This document shows positions 8,632-16,027 of a DNA stretch of 64,000 nucleotides, one piece after another. Made by a program: the position numbers and the translations under genes. The DNA is from Stenotrophomonas maltophilia. Its GTDB lineage: Bacteria > Pseudomonadota > Gammaproteobacteria > Xanthomonadales > Xanthomonadaceae. The DNA is taken from NCBI RefSeq assembly GCF_006974125.1, contig NZ_CP037858.1:434001-498000 (forward strand), in the 5' to 3' direction. The notes below the pieces were generated by a model. That model did not search any database. It had not been told where the DNA came from and worked only from the letters and a program-made list of their open reading frames with translations. Within the stretch, counting starts at the first letter, position 1. Each line of letters starts with the position of its first letter.

Positions 8632-9791
8632 TGTCCAGCTCCGCTCACCCGCAGGTGTCCACCAGCTTCGCGCGCCAGTTGCAGGCCCTGTGCCTGCACC
8701 GCCTGCTGCCAGTGCTCAAGCCGCTGCGGATCGTCGGCCAATGCCTGGGCATCGGCATCCAGCTCCATGTCCAGCTGCCCGGGTTGGTAATGCAGGCTGC
8801 GCACCTGCCCTGCCAGCTCCGGGACCGCCTGCAGCGTGCTGGCAACCTGACGCTGCAGCACCGGCAATGGCGGCGCCGGCGGTGGCACTGCAAGTGCTCG
8901 CCTCGCCTGCAACACCGGGTCCACCACATCGGTGATCTCCGGGAAGCGCGCGCTGAACTGCCGTGCCATGTCCTGCTGCAGCGCTTCACCCTCGATCCGC
9001 CAACGCGAGACCTGCAGCTGCAGGCCGAGTGCAGCCAGCAGCACTGCTGCCAGTGCCAGGCCGATCGCCAGTCGCGGTGCTTGCCGGCCTGCGCCGGGCA
9101 GCGGCAATGACCAGCCTGGCAAGGGGCCACAGGCCTGCTGTTCATGCGTGACGGCGGTGGCCGGCAGGCTGTCCGGCCACGTCTGCGGCACACTATCGAT
9201 CCACTGCACGGCCTGCACGCCGGCCTGTTGCAGGCGCACGGCCAGCGCCTGCATCACCGCACAGGCGTCACGTCCGCCATACCATTGAACGAAAGCCCGA
9301 TCGCGCCCGCTGCGTACCAGCAGGTGCTCGCCGCTGACCTGCAGCGTGGCATGGCCGTCCTGCCAAGGCAGCAGCAGCGGCGTCGGATACAGTGCCTGCA
9401 GCCGCAGGGCACACGAAGCCAGCAGCTGCTGCGCCTGCACTATCGCCTGCTGGCCGAGCCAGGCCACCGGAACCGTGCCGTCTGCCGCCTGCGCACCGTG
9501 GGCCAGCGCCACCTCCTGCAGGTCATCCAGCAGCATCGCCTCCACCTCACCCTGCAGCGCCGACTGCAGGCGGCGCCCGGACAGCGGCGGCAGCTGCAGT
9601 TCCAGCAGGATCAGATCCTGGGGATCGAGGCAGGCCAGCACCCCGGCCTGTGGATGGCGGCGCCCCAGCACAGCCAACGCTTCGCGGCCGTGGGCCTGCA
9701 TGCCCCCCTTGTGCAGCAGCGCCCACTCGACCTCGCTGTCGGCGCGCAGGTATTCCAGTGGCGGCAGGCGCACCCTCAGCTGCACGCTCAT
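8628..9791 (-). CDS. gspL: Type II secretion protein GspL
   Basis: 387 residues from ATG 9791 (overlaps gspK stop as ATGA). The first about 235 residues form the actin-like cytoplasmic domain that binds GspE; a membrane segment lies near 245-265 (LAIGLALAAVLLAALGLQLQ), then a periplasmic ferredoxin-like domain. GspL links GspE to the platform and to GspM. The cytoplasmic part contains LLELQLPPLSGRRLQSALQG, a typical GspL signature region. Confidence 0.92.
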   Translation of the reverse strand: MSVQLRVRLPPLEYLRADSEVEWALLHKGGMQAHGREALAVLGRRHPQAGVLACLDPQDLILLELQLPPLSGRRLQSALQGEVEAMLLDDLQEVALAHGAQAADGTVPVAWLGQQAIVQAQQLLASCALRLQALYPTPLLLPWQDGHATLQVSGEHLLVRSGRDRAFVQWYGGRDACAVMQALAVRLQQAGVQAVQWIDSVPQTWPDSLPATAVTHEQQACGPLPGWSLPLPGAGRQAPRLAIGLALAAVLLAALGLQLQVSRWRIEGEALQQDMARQFSARFPEITDVVDPVLQARRALAVPPPAPPLPVLQRQVASTLQAVPELAGQVRSLHYQPGQLDMELDADAQALADDPQRLEHWQQAVQAQGLQLAREAGGHLRVSGAGQ

Positions 9792-10693
9792 GCACCGATC
9801 CTCGTCCATACGCGCTGCACACGCACGCTGTCGTCGCGGTACTCGCGCCAGATCAGCGCGCGGAAGTCGACCGTACTGCCATCGGCCTGCACCTGGCCGA
9901 GGGCGAGGAACCATTCGCTATGGATGCCAAGCGGCACTACGGCCATCTGTGCGTCGCTCAGTTGGAGTCGATGGGCGATGTCGCCGCGGTTCAGCAGCCA
10001 TTGGCCGCCGTCACGTTCACCGAGCAGCGCCCGCAGGCGCGCCGGTTCTACACTGGGTACGACGGCCTGCAGCACGCTGATGTCACTGGTATTGGCATTG
10101 ACCAGGGTCTGCGCCGGCAGCACCACGGTCCGCCGTGCCAGCGCCTGCAGTGCCACCGGATCGGCGCCGGGAAGGGCCTGCTCGATCATGGCGTCACGCG
10201 GCAGCGGCGCCTGCGCCTGGATGTCGCCATCGCGCAGGCGTGCCTGGATATGGTCCGCCGCGGAGGCACAGGCACCCTGCCCCAATCCCTGCCCGGTGCA
10301 CAACGCAACGAAGGCGCGTCGCGCCTCCGGGTCCACCTGACCATGGGCCAGCAGATTGCGCAGGTTGAACATTGACTGGGCATCGACCAGCTGCAGCTGC
10401 ACCGGTAACGGTGCCTGCAGCTGCAAAGGACGCGCCCAGCGCCCGCCACGCACCGTGGTCAACTGCTCGCGCACATCCTCTCGCAGCTGCTGCGCTGCAC
10501 GCTCCAGCGTTGCGTCCACGGCCATGCGCACCTGTGCGCGCAGCTGGTCGCCACGCAGCGCACGCAGCTGGGCCGACTGCCGGGTCAGCAGTGCCGTGGC
10601 AATCACCGCCACCAGCGCCACCACCAGCAGGGCAACGATTACCGCCATGCCACGTTGACGGACACTCGAAACAGAACGCATCCGGGCTGACAT
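9788..10693 (-). CDS. gspK: Type II secretion minor pseudopilin GspK
   Basis: 301 residues. A prepilin-like N-terminus (RQRGMAVIVALLVVALVAVI) is followed by a large globular domain with two helix-hairpin regions (LVNANTSDISVLQAVVP is characteristic). GspK caps the pseudopilus tip, normally together with GspI and GspJ, which are not encoded in this cluster. It starts 9 bases after gspG. Confidence 0.93.
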   Translation of the reverse strand: MSARMRSVSSVRQRGMAVIVALLVVALVAVIATALLTRQSAQLRALRGDQLRAQVRMAVDATLERAAQQLREDVREQLTTVRGGRWARPLQLQAPLPVQLQLVDAQSMFNLRNLLAHGQVDPEARRAFVALCTGQGLGQGACASAADHIQARLRDGDIQAQAPLPRDAMIEQALPGADPVALQALARRTVVLPAQTLVNANTSDISVLQAVVPSVEPARLRALLGERDGGQWLLNRGDIAHRLQLSDAQMAVVPLGIHSEWFLALGQVQADGSTVDFRALIWREYRDDSVRVQRVWTRIGA

Positions 10694-10702
10694 CGGCCTG
10701 CC

Positions 10703-11140
10703 TCACAGCTGCCAGGAGCCGATGTCCGCGTTCCCGGCGTCGCCACCGGGCTTGCTGTCCGCACCCAGCGAGAACACATCGATGTCGCCGTGGGTGCCTG
10801 GTATCTGATACTGGTACGGATGGCCCCACGGGTCATTGGGCAGGCGATCCAGATAGGGCGTGACCGGCATCGCGCCACCGCCCTGCGGTGGCTTCACCAG
10901 TGCCTGCAGGCCCTGCTCGGCACTGGGATAGCGTCCGTTGTCCAGCTTGAACAGTTTCAACGCCTGCATCAATGCGGCGATGTCCTGGCGCGCCGCCACT
11001 ACGCGCGCCTGGTCGGGACGGTCCATCAACCGCGGCACGATCAATGCGGCGAGGATGCCGATGATCACCACCACCACCATGATCTCGATCAGGCTGAAAC
11101 CCTGCTGCCGAGCCCTGCGACCACGAACCTGCCTTGCCAT
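10703..11140 (-). CDS. gspG: Type II secretion major pseudopilin GspG
   Basis: 145 residues, normal size. The prepilin peptidase motif GFSLIEIMVVVVIIGILAAL is followed by NGRYPSAEQGLQALV and DPWGHPYQYQIPG, both hallmark GspG segments. It builds the pseudopilus. It is the first gsp gene in the transcription direction; no prepilin peptidase gene is present in the window. Confidence 0.97.
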   Translation of the reverse strand: MARQVRGRRARQQGFSLIEIMVVVVIIGILAALIVPRLMDRPDQARVVAARQDIAALMQALKLFKLDNGRYPSAEQGLQALVKPPQGGGAMPVTPYLDRLPNDPWGHPYQYQIPGTHGDIDVFSLGADSKPGGDAGNADIGSWQL

Positions 11141-11197
11141 TGTTCCGCCCTCGTCATCCTGGAAGAGACCGCTGCGCCATGGTCAGCGGTGCATGTG

Positions 11198-11782
11198 TCA
11201 GTACGATAAACATCCGCCGGAAATCCGCTGCGCGTGTGCCTGTGCAGGCGCAACACGTGCAGCCGGGGCACATGCAGACTCGAACAGGTGCTGCGGCACG
11301 CCGGCCAGCGCATCGTCGATGCAGCCGCGCAGCAACGGGTGCGCGCAGGCCTGCAGCAGGCGCACGCACTGCATCGGCGACCACGCTGTTCCATGATCCA
11401 GGCCGATGAACATCCGATAGGCCTGGTGATAGCGCAGGTCGTCGTACACGCGCTGGGCACTTTTCAGATCGCGCACGACCACCAGCAGGGCCGCGCGTTG
11501 CAGCAGCCGGGCATCGCCTGCGTCAAGCGGCAGCGCGCTCATGGCCGCCTCGGGCCAGGGCCGCAGCTGCAGGTCGAGGGCTCTTCGCAGCGCCACCAGT
11601 GGGTGCGCACTACCATCCAGTGCCGCCCAGCGCGCCGCATCCGCCCAGGCGTCACTGGACAGCACCCAGACCCAGGAGTGCCCGTAACGGTGCACATTCA
11701 ATGGCGTATGCCGTGCCTGCTCCAGTGACTGGCTGAGGTGACGATCCAGCTCCAGCATGCTGATCCTGCGACTGTCTGCCAT
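11198..11782 (-). CDS. Unknown protein with Phd/YefM-like N-terminus and transposase-DUF772-like C-terminus (paralogue 1)
   Basis: 194 residues. Residues about 5-45 (LDRHLSQSLEQARHTPLNVH, then SWVWVLSSDAW) have the pattern of Phd/YefM antitoxins. Residues about 108-150 (LLQRAALLVVVRDLKSAQRV, then YHQAYRMFIGLDHG) resemble the DUF772 region of IS5/IS1182 transposases, where a similar segment ends YRWFVGL. There is no toxin partner and no DDE catalytic domain. It lies 57 bases upstream of gspG in the same direction and is paralogous to the next gene, which points to a regulatory role in the island. Domain matches are by eye; function unknown. Confidence 0.7.
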   Translation of the reverse strand: MADSRRISMLELDRHLSQSLEQARHTPLNVHRYGHSWVWVLSSDAWADAARWAALDGSAHPLVALRRALDLQLRPWPEAAMSALPLDAGDARLLQRAALLVVVRDLKSAQRVYDDLRYHQAYRMFIGLDHGTAWSPMQCVRLLQACAHPLLRGCIDDALAGVPQHLFESACAPAARVAPAQAHAQRISGGCLSY

Positions 11783-11902
11783 CGGCGCCGCCCGTGCTCC
11801 GCGACGCGTGGTGCGTCGTACTCTGGAGAAGACGTCAGCAAGGCAGGTGAAGCGACAGCGCGCATGCAGCTCTGTGCACTGCGTGGCGCTTCATCGGCAA
11901 CG

Positions 11903-12454
11903 TCATCGCAGCGTCATCCGGCTGCAGGCTTCGCGCTCCAGTCGCGGCGCTTCGCCACCACAACGGCGTGCCAGTGTCGCCACGTCGCTGCGCGCGGCGA
12001 ACGCGACCAGCGCATCGGTCATGTCCACGTCATCGCCCCATGACGCCATCGCAACACGCAACGCAGACAGTTGCCAGCCGTCCATCACACCGTGGGTTCC
12101 CGCCACGAACCAGTGCCACAGCCGATGGTGCAGCACCTGCTCATGCAGCTGCGCCAGATCGTCAAGGCCGTGCATCCCCGTCAACAACAGCGCACGCGCG
12201 AGGGCCGCAGGTGACAATGCACCGGCTTCAGACAGGGGGAGTGCCTGTTGCTGCAGGCGCAGCAGCATCGCCAACGGGTGCGACTGCGGATCAAAGTCCA
12301 GCAGCACTGCCTGTTGCTGCCACTGCGCATCGGACACCACGCACACCCATGGCGAGCCATAGCGATGCACCATCAAGGGCCGTCGCTGTGTGGTTTCCAG
12401 CAGCGCCGACAGATTGCGACGCAGATCCAGCACACCGATGGTCTCGTTGCGCAT
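11903..12454 (-). CDS. Unknown protein with Phd/YefM-like N-terminus and transposase-DUF772-like C-terminus (paralogue 2)
   Basis: 183 residues. The N-terminus (VLDLRRNLSALLETTQRRPL, then YGSPWVCVVSDAQW) aligns with paralogue 1 and with Phd/YefM antitoxins. The middle (LARALLLTGMHGLDDLAQLH, then HHRLWHWFVAG) keeps the same transposase-like helical segment. It sits between fecR (58 bases upstream) and paralogue 1 (120 bases downstream), all on the minus strand. The pair looks like an old tandem duplication. Function unknown; DNA binding is plausible from the N-terminal fold. Confidence 0.7.
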   Translation of the reverse strand: MRNETIGVLDLRRNLSALLETTQRRPLMVHRYGSPWVCVVSDAQWQQQAVLLDFDPQSHPLAMLLRLQQQALPLSEAGALSPAALARALLLTGMHGLDDLAQLHEQVLHHRLWHWFVAGTHGVMDGWQLSALRVAMASWGDDVDMTDALVAFAARSDVATLARRCGGEAPRLEREACSRMTLR

Positions 12455-12512
12455 CCTTGGCTTCTCCTTGCTTGCAACAGCCCTGCACGGTGCGCACGGC
12501 CAGCGTCTTCAT

Positions 12513-13493
12513 CTATCCAAGGACGGCAATGCCACCCGGAAAGCGACGCAGATCCAGCGACATCGTCAGCCGCAGCTGCTCAAGCGCCGCATCCGGGTCA
12601 TCAATGCGGAAGCGACCGCTGACCGGGGCACGCGCCAAGGCCGATTCGCCCAGCAATACCTTGCCGCGGCGGTAACGGTTGATCTCCTCGACCACCTCGC
12701 GCAGCGGTGCGCGACGGAACACCAGCATGCCTTCGGTCCAGGCACTCACTTCCGAGGCCACAGCCTCGGCCACAACGCCACTGAGGCGCTCGTCATAGCG
12801 GGTCTGCTGGCCCGCCTGCAGCTGCAGGCGGCCCTGCGGGTGCTCGATGCGGGCGCTGCCCTGCAGGCAGGTAACGCGCACCTGCCCCTGGGTGTTGCGT
12901 ACGTCCAGGCGCACCGCGCCCTCATCGGCAATCACGCAGCCCGGGCCCGCGAACAACGCCAGGTGCAGGCCCGGCCGGGTCTCGATCGCGGCCTGGCCCT
13001 GCACCAGCTCGAAGCCTTCGCCCTGCGCGTCCGCGCGGCGGCGCAGGCTGCTCTGCGTATCCAGTTCGATCTTCAGCTGTGGCGAGGGCGCGATCTGCAG
13101 ACGTTCACCGGTGCCGGTGTGGAAATCGGCCGCCATGGCTGTCACCGAAGGCCACAGCCCCAGCGGCGGGCGGATCGCCGCCACCACTGCCAGGCTGGCC
13201 GGGGCGGCAATCGCGGCACCGAGGAAGGCACGGCGACTCCAGCGCTGGGCTGGCGTCGGCGCGACCGGTTGGCGCGTGGCCGCGGGCAGCTGCTCGCCGG
13301 CCAGCCGTACCTGCTCCCATTGCCGGCGCGCACGGCCGAACGCTTCACGATGACGGGGATCGGCCTCGCACCACGCGCGGAACCTGCGCCCGTCTGCGGC
13401 GGTCGCCTCGCCCGAGGTCAGCCGCACCACCCACGCGTGGGCCTGACGCTCGACGGCATCCAGCGGGCGTTGCGGGCGATCGTCAGGATCCAT
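12513..13493 (-). CDS. FecR-type anti-sigma factor / sigma regulator
   Basis: 326 residues. The cytoplasmic anti-sigma part (about 10-60, with AWVVRLTSGEATAADGRRFR) is followed by a twin-arginine-like motif SRRAFLGAA and one membrane segment (about 88-110), then the periplasmic FecR domain and a C-terminal STN-like section (LREVVEEINRYRRGKVLL). FecR proteins hold an ECF sigma factor until a periplasmic signal arrives. It follows the sigma gene by 69 bases; that gap holds a small 6-bp hairpin (13510-13524). E. coli FecR has been reported to use the Tat route, which fits the SRRAFL motif. Confidence 0.92.
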   Translation of the reverse strand: MDPDDRPQRPLDAVERQAHAWVVRLTSGEATAADGRRFRAWCEADPRHREAFGRARRQWEQVRLAGEQLPAATRQPVAPTPAQRWSRRAFLGAAIAAPASLAVVAAIRPPLGLWPSVTAMAADFHTGTGERLQIAPSPQLKIELDTQSSLRRRADAQGEGFELVQGQAAIETRPGLHLALFAGPGCVIADEGAVRLDVRNTQGQVRVTCLQGSARIEHPQGRLQLQAGQQTRYDERLSGVVAEAVASEVSAWTEGMLVFRRAPLREVVEEINRYRRGKVLLGESALARAPVSGRFRIDDPDAALEQLRLTMSLDLRRFPGGIAVLG

Positions 13494-13562
13494 GGGGGCT
13501 CATGCCGGACCCGCACACTGCGGGGTTCTGTTCGGCGTCAAAGTGTAGACGGATGCCGTCGC

Positions 13563-14093
13563 TCAGAACCGCACCTGGCGCCCCTGCCCGCTGCGCTCGG
13601 CCAGGTAGTCCTGGGCCGCCTTCAGCTCACGCTGCACCAGCCGCAGCGACACGCCGAGATGCTCGGCCACGTCGCGCTGCTGCAGGCCATCGACGCGGAT
13701 TGCCAGCAGGATGCGGCGACGGCGCTCGGGCATGCGTTGCAGCAGGCCGACCATGTCTTGCAGCGCGAAGTCCAGTTCGGCCGCCTGCGCCGGGCCCGGT
13801 GCCGGGTCGGCCATGTCCATCAGCGTATCCACCTCCTCCAGGCTCAGCAGGCGGTGGTCTGCACGTTGGCGGTCGATCACGGTGTTCATCGCCATGCGCA
13901 GCAGGTAGGCCGCGGGGTTCTGCACGGCGTCCAGGCGGTCACGGCGCGCGCTCAGGCGCATCCAGGTGTCCTGCAGCGCGTCGCCGGCCAGCTCTTCCGA
14001 GCCCAGCTTGCGCACCAGCCGGCGCTTCAGCTCATCGTAGGCGCCCAGAAGGTGCTCCATCAGGTCAACTGCCCCAGCCGTACCGTTGCTCAT
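13563..14093 (-). CDS. ECF-family RNA polymerase sigma factor (iron-starvation/FecI-like group)
   Basis: 176 residues from ATG 14093. Region 2 reads LAGDALQDTWMRLSARR and AYLLRMAMNTVIDRQR; region 4 reads LLQRMPERRRRILLAIRVDG then QRDVAEHLGVSLRLVQREL, the FecI-type helix-turn-helix. Its pairing with a FecR gene downstream and an STN-domain gene 16 bases upstream makes it the sigma component of a cell-surface signalling system. The nearest functional model is VreI of P. aeruginosa PUMA3, which controls hxc and pdt genes; that assignment is inference from order. Confidence 0.92.
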   Translation of the reverse strand: MSNGTAGAVDLMEHLLGAYDELKRRLVRKLGSEELAGDALQDTWMRLSARRDRLDAVQNPAAYLLRMAMNTVIDRQRADHRLLSLEEVDTLMDMADPAPGPAQAAELDFALQDMVGLLQRMPERRRRILLAIRVDGLQQRDVAEHLGVSLRLVQRELKAAQDYLAERSGQGRQVRF

Positions 14094-14109
14094 GTTCGAA
14101 TCCTTGAAG

Positions 14110-14790
14110 TCATGGAAGGGGCGCACGCCGGCCACAGTCGTGGTCGGTGCCGGAAGGACGGATCTGCAGTGTTACCGGCTGTGGCAGCGCGGCGGCCTCG
14201 GTCGCCAGCACCAGGCCCTGCATCGCCTGCAGCAGGCGTGCATCGCGGCGATCACTGCCACTGCCGGACAGCAGCTCGGGCCGGCTCACCTGACCCGCGC
14301 CGTCGATGCGGAAGCGCAGCGTCGCGGCATAGCGGCCGGGCGCGATCTCCGGGTCGTCACAGAACACCGCACGCAGGCGCTGCTGCAGCCCGCCGTAGCG
14401 ACGCCGACGCTCGGTATCGGGAAGATCGACGCCAACAACGGGTTCGGCGACGGAGGACATGCCCCGGCGCAGCACCACGCGCTGCTCGCCGATAACCTCG
14501 GCCTCGATACCGGAGTCCTGCAAGAGCATCCGCAGTGCGGGCAGCGGCGGCAGGCTGGCGCGCAGCGCATGGCTGCTGCGGCCCGCGGCAAGATCGCCCG
14601 GGTACATCACCGACCACCCGCTGATGACGCTGAAGCGCTCGACCGCCTGTTCCAGCGGCTGCGCGGGGATGTCGTAGGCATGAACACCATCCTGCGCGGC
14701 AGCGGCAAAGGACAGCAGCAGCCATGCGGCGATGGCCACCTTCCAAGTTCTGACCGCATGGTGTCCATTCAGCCCCCTGACGTAGAACAC
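14110..14790 (-). CDS. Barrel-less signalling protein: STN domain plus TonB C-terminal-like domain (VreA-like)
   Basis: 226 residues from a GTG at 14790; the start is uncertain (a CTG at 14772 follows a strong AGGGGG). After a signal segment (VAIAAWLLLSFAAAAQ) comes an STN domain (HAYDIPAQPLEQAVERFSVI, then LPALRMLLQDSGIEAEV). The last about 85 residues (RYAATLRFRIDGAGQVSRPE, then SDRRDARLLQAMQGL) resemble the TonB/TonB-C fold. No beta-barrel is present. Normal signalling receptors carry an STN domain on a TonB-dependent barrel; this one ends in a TonB-like domain, as I recall for VreA. It probably acts in the periplasm on the FecR protein. First gene of the island. Confidence 0.8.
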   Translation of the reverse strand: MFYVRGLNGHHAVRTWKVAIAAWLLLSFAAAAQDGVHAYDIPAQPLEQAVERFSVISGWSVMYPGDLAAGRSSHALRASLPPLPALRMLLQDSGIEAEVIGEQRVVLRRGMSSVAEPVVGVDLPDTERRRRYGGLQQRLRAVFCDDPEIAPGRYAATLRFRIDGAGQVSRPELLSGSGSDRRDARLLQAMQGLVLATEAAALPQPVTLQIRPSGTDHDCGRRAPLP

Positions 14791-15095
14791 ATGACCCTCG
14801 GCAGCGACAGCAGCTGCAGTGGACGCGCACCACGACCGGAACCCCGGCCCGCGCGCGACCAGCAAGCGGGCTCAAACCGTACCGGGGCCACATGTCATTG
14901 CGATGACCGCCGCCCACAGCCTGCCGTCGAGGCAGGCTCGGTAAAGCCAGTCATGCATCAGGAATCAATGAATCGAACAGACATGATCATCTGCGCACGG
15001 GGTCGGATCACGTGCCGACCCGAACGTGTCGACCAAGGTCGACACCCACCAGGAGCAGCTCGTGCCGTTCCGACAGATCGTGGAAATCTGTCGAA

Positions 15096-15277
15096 GGCGG
15101 GGTGGGTCCGGTTGCAGGGGTGTCCGCGGCATGGATGCCGCGGCCAAGCCCCCATGGGTGAGGGCGCTTTGCTTGCGAAGCACTGCTTCGCAAGCGCCCG
15201 AACGCACAGCCGCCAGCGGCTGGGCCGGACCGCGGAGCGGGGTTTACGGCGTCCCCTGCAACCGGACCCACCCCGCC
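15096..15277. repeat. Composite inverted repeat with 25-bp perfect arms
   Basis: Bases 15096-15120 are the exact reverse complement of 15253-15277. Inside lie a CCGCGGCATGGATGCCGCGG palindrome and a 12-1-12 perfect palindrome at 15171-15195 (GCTTGCGAAGCA-C-TGCTTCGCAAGC). The whole could extrude as a cruciform or fold as one RNA. It encodes nothing recognisable. Confidence 0.85.
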
Positions 15278-15293
15278 ATCCCTCGGAATGCAA

Positions 15294-15363
15294 GCTGTTG
15301 CTTCGGCTGTTGCTTCGGCTGTTGCTTCGGCTGTTGCTTCGGCTGTTGCTTCGGCTGTTGCTC
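15294..15363. repeat. 12-bp tandem repeat (GCTGTTGCTTCG), five full copies plus a partial one
   Basis: Five identical direct units at 15294-15353 and a sixth that diverges after GCTGTTGCT. In translated frames it gives runs such as Ala-Val-Ala-Ser or Gln-Gln-Pro-Lys, but no gene surrounds it. Such identical units expand and contract by slippage, so copy number should vary between strains. Confidence 0.9.
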
Positions 15364-15371
15364 CTGAGGTT

Positions 15372-15393
15372 GCCGGCCAGCGGCCGGCACTAC
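15372..15393 (-). repeat. Single GTAG (SMAG-like) element
   Basis: On the minus strand it reads GTAGTGCCGGCC, GCT, GGCCGGC: a 5' GTAG followed by a GC-rich hairpin, the same form as the copies near 19190, 26410 and 30665. Confidence 0.8.
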
Positions 15394-15434
15394 CCGCGGG
15401 TGCCGGGTGCAACCCGGCCGCAACCACCCATCCC

Positions 15435-15899
15435 TCAAAGCGGCAGCTGGGTCGTCTGCTTGATCCGCTGCATCGGAATCTCGGTCTTGGTGTTCTGCAC
15501 GCCGGCAATCCGGTTCAGGTGCTGCATCTGGAACTGCCGGTAGGCATCAAGATCGGCCACCGCCACCCGCAGCAGGAAGTCGCAGTCACCGGCCATCAGA
15601 TGGCATTCAAGGACTTCCGGAAAAGACTTGATGCTGTTGATGAAGTGATTGGTGGTGTCCTCGTCCTGCCCGCGCAGCCACACCCGCACGAACACCGTGA
15701 AGCCCCGGCCCACCTTGGCCTCGTTCAACAAGGCCACATAGCGGTCGATGTAGCCGCCCTCCTCCAGCAGCCGCACCCGCCGCAGGCAGGCCGAGGGCGA
15801 AAGGCCCACCAGCCGGGCCAGCTCCAGGTTCTGCAGGCGACCGTCACGCTGCAGGGCATCGAGGATGCGCCGATCAAGGTTGTCGAGCTGGTACTGCAT
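15435..15899 (-). CDS. Lrp/AsnC-family transcriptional regulator
   Basis: 154 residues, typical length. The N-terminal winged helix-turn-helix reads LDNLDRRILDALQRDGRLQN then ELARLVGLSPSACLRRVRLL; the C-terminal RAM domain contains VLECHLMAGDCDFLLRVAV, where an amino-acid effector binds. It is divergent from azlCD with 128 bases between the starts, the classic arrangement in which an Lrp-type protein controls export of branched-chain amino acids. The effector is not known from sequence. Confidence 0.94.
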   Translation of the reverse strand: MQYQLDNLDRRILDALQRDGRLQNLELARLVGLSPSACLRRVRLLEEGGYIDRYVALLNEAKVGRGFTVFVRVWLRGQDEDTTNHFINSIKSFPEVLECHLMAGDCDFLLRVAVADLDAYRQFQMQHLNRIAGVQNTKTEIPMQRIKQTTQLPL

Positions 15900-16027
15900 G
15901 GAATTTCACCAGTGGCGACATTGGCCGCATGTAATCTCAATATTCTCGGATTCAATGGCATCAACGCAACCCGATTTCGCGATCGGACCGCTAGCATGGG
16001 CCACCCCCACCTTAGTTGTGCCGTTCG

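Larger units (their letters stand above)
14791..15434. other. 644-base repeat-rich gap without a credible gene
   Basis: The reading frames here are short and low-complexity. The stretch holds palindromic sequence (GGTCGACACC-type arms near 15030-15053), a large composite stem-loop at 15096-15277, a 12-bp tandem repeat at 15294-15363 and one GTAG element at 15372-15393. It should also contain the promoter of the signalling operon on the minus strand near its left end. Confidence 0.7.

Noticed and set aside
15026..15438. Small genes encoding repeat peptides (Cys-Phe-Gly-Cys or Gln-Gln-Pro-Lys runs)
   Set aside because: They are translations of the 12-bp tandem repeat and palindromes, with no ribosome site or conserved part.
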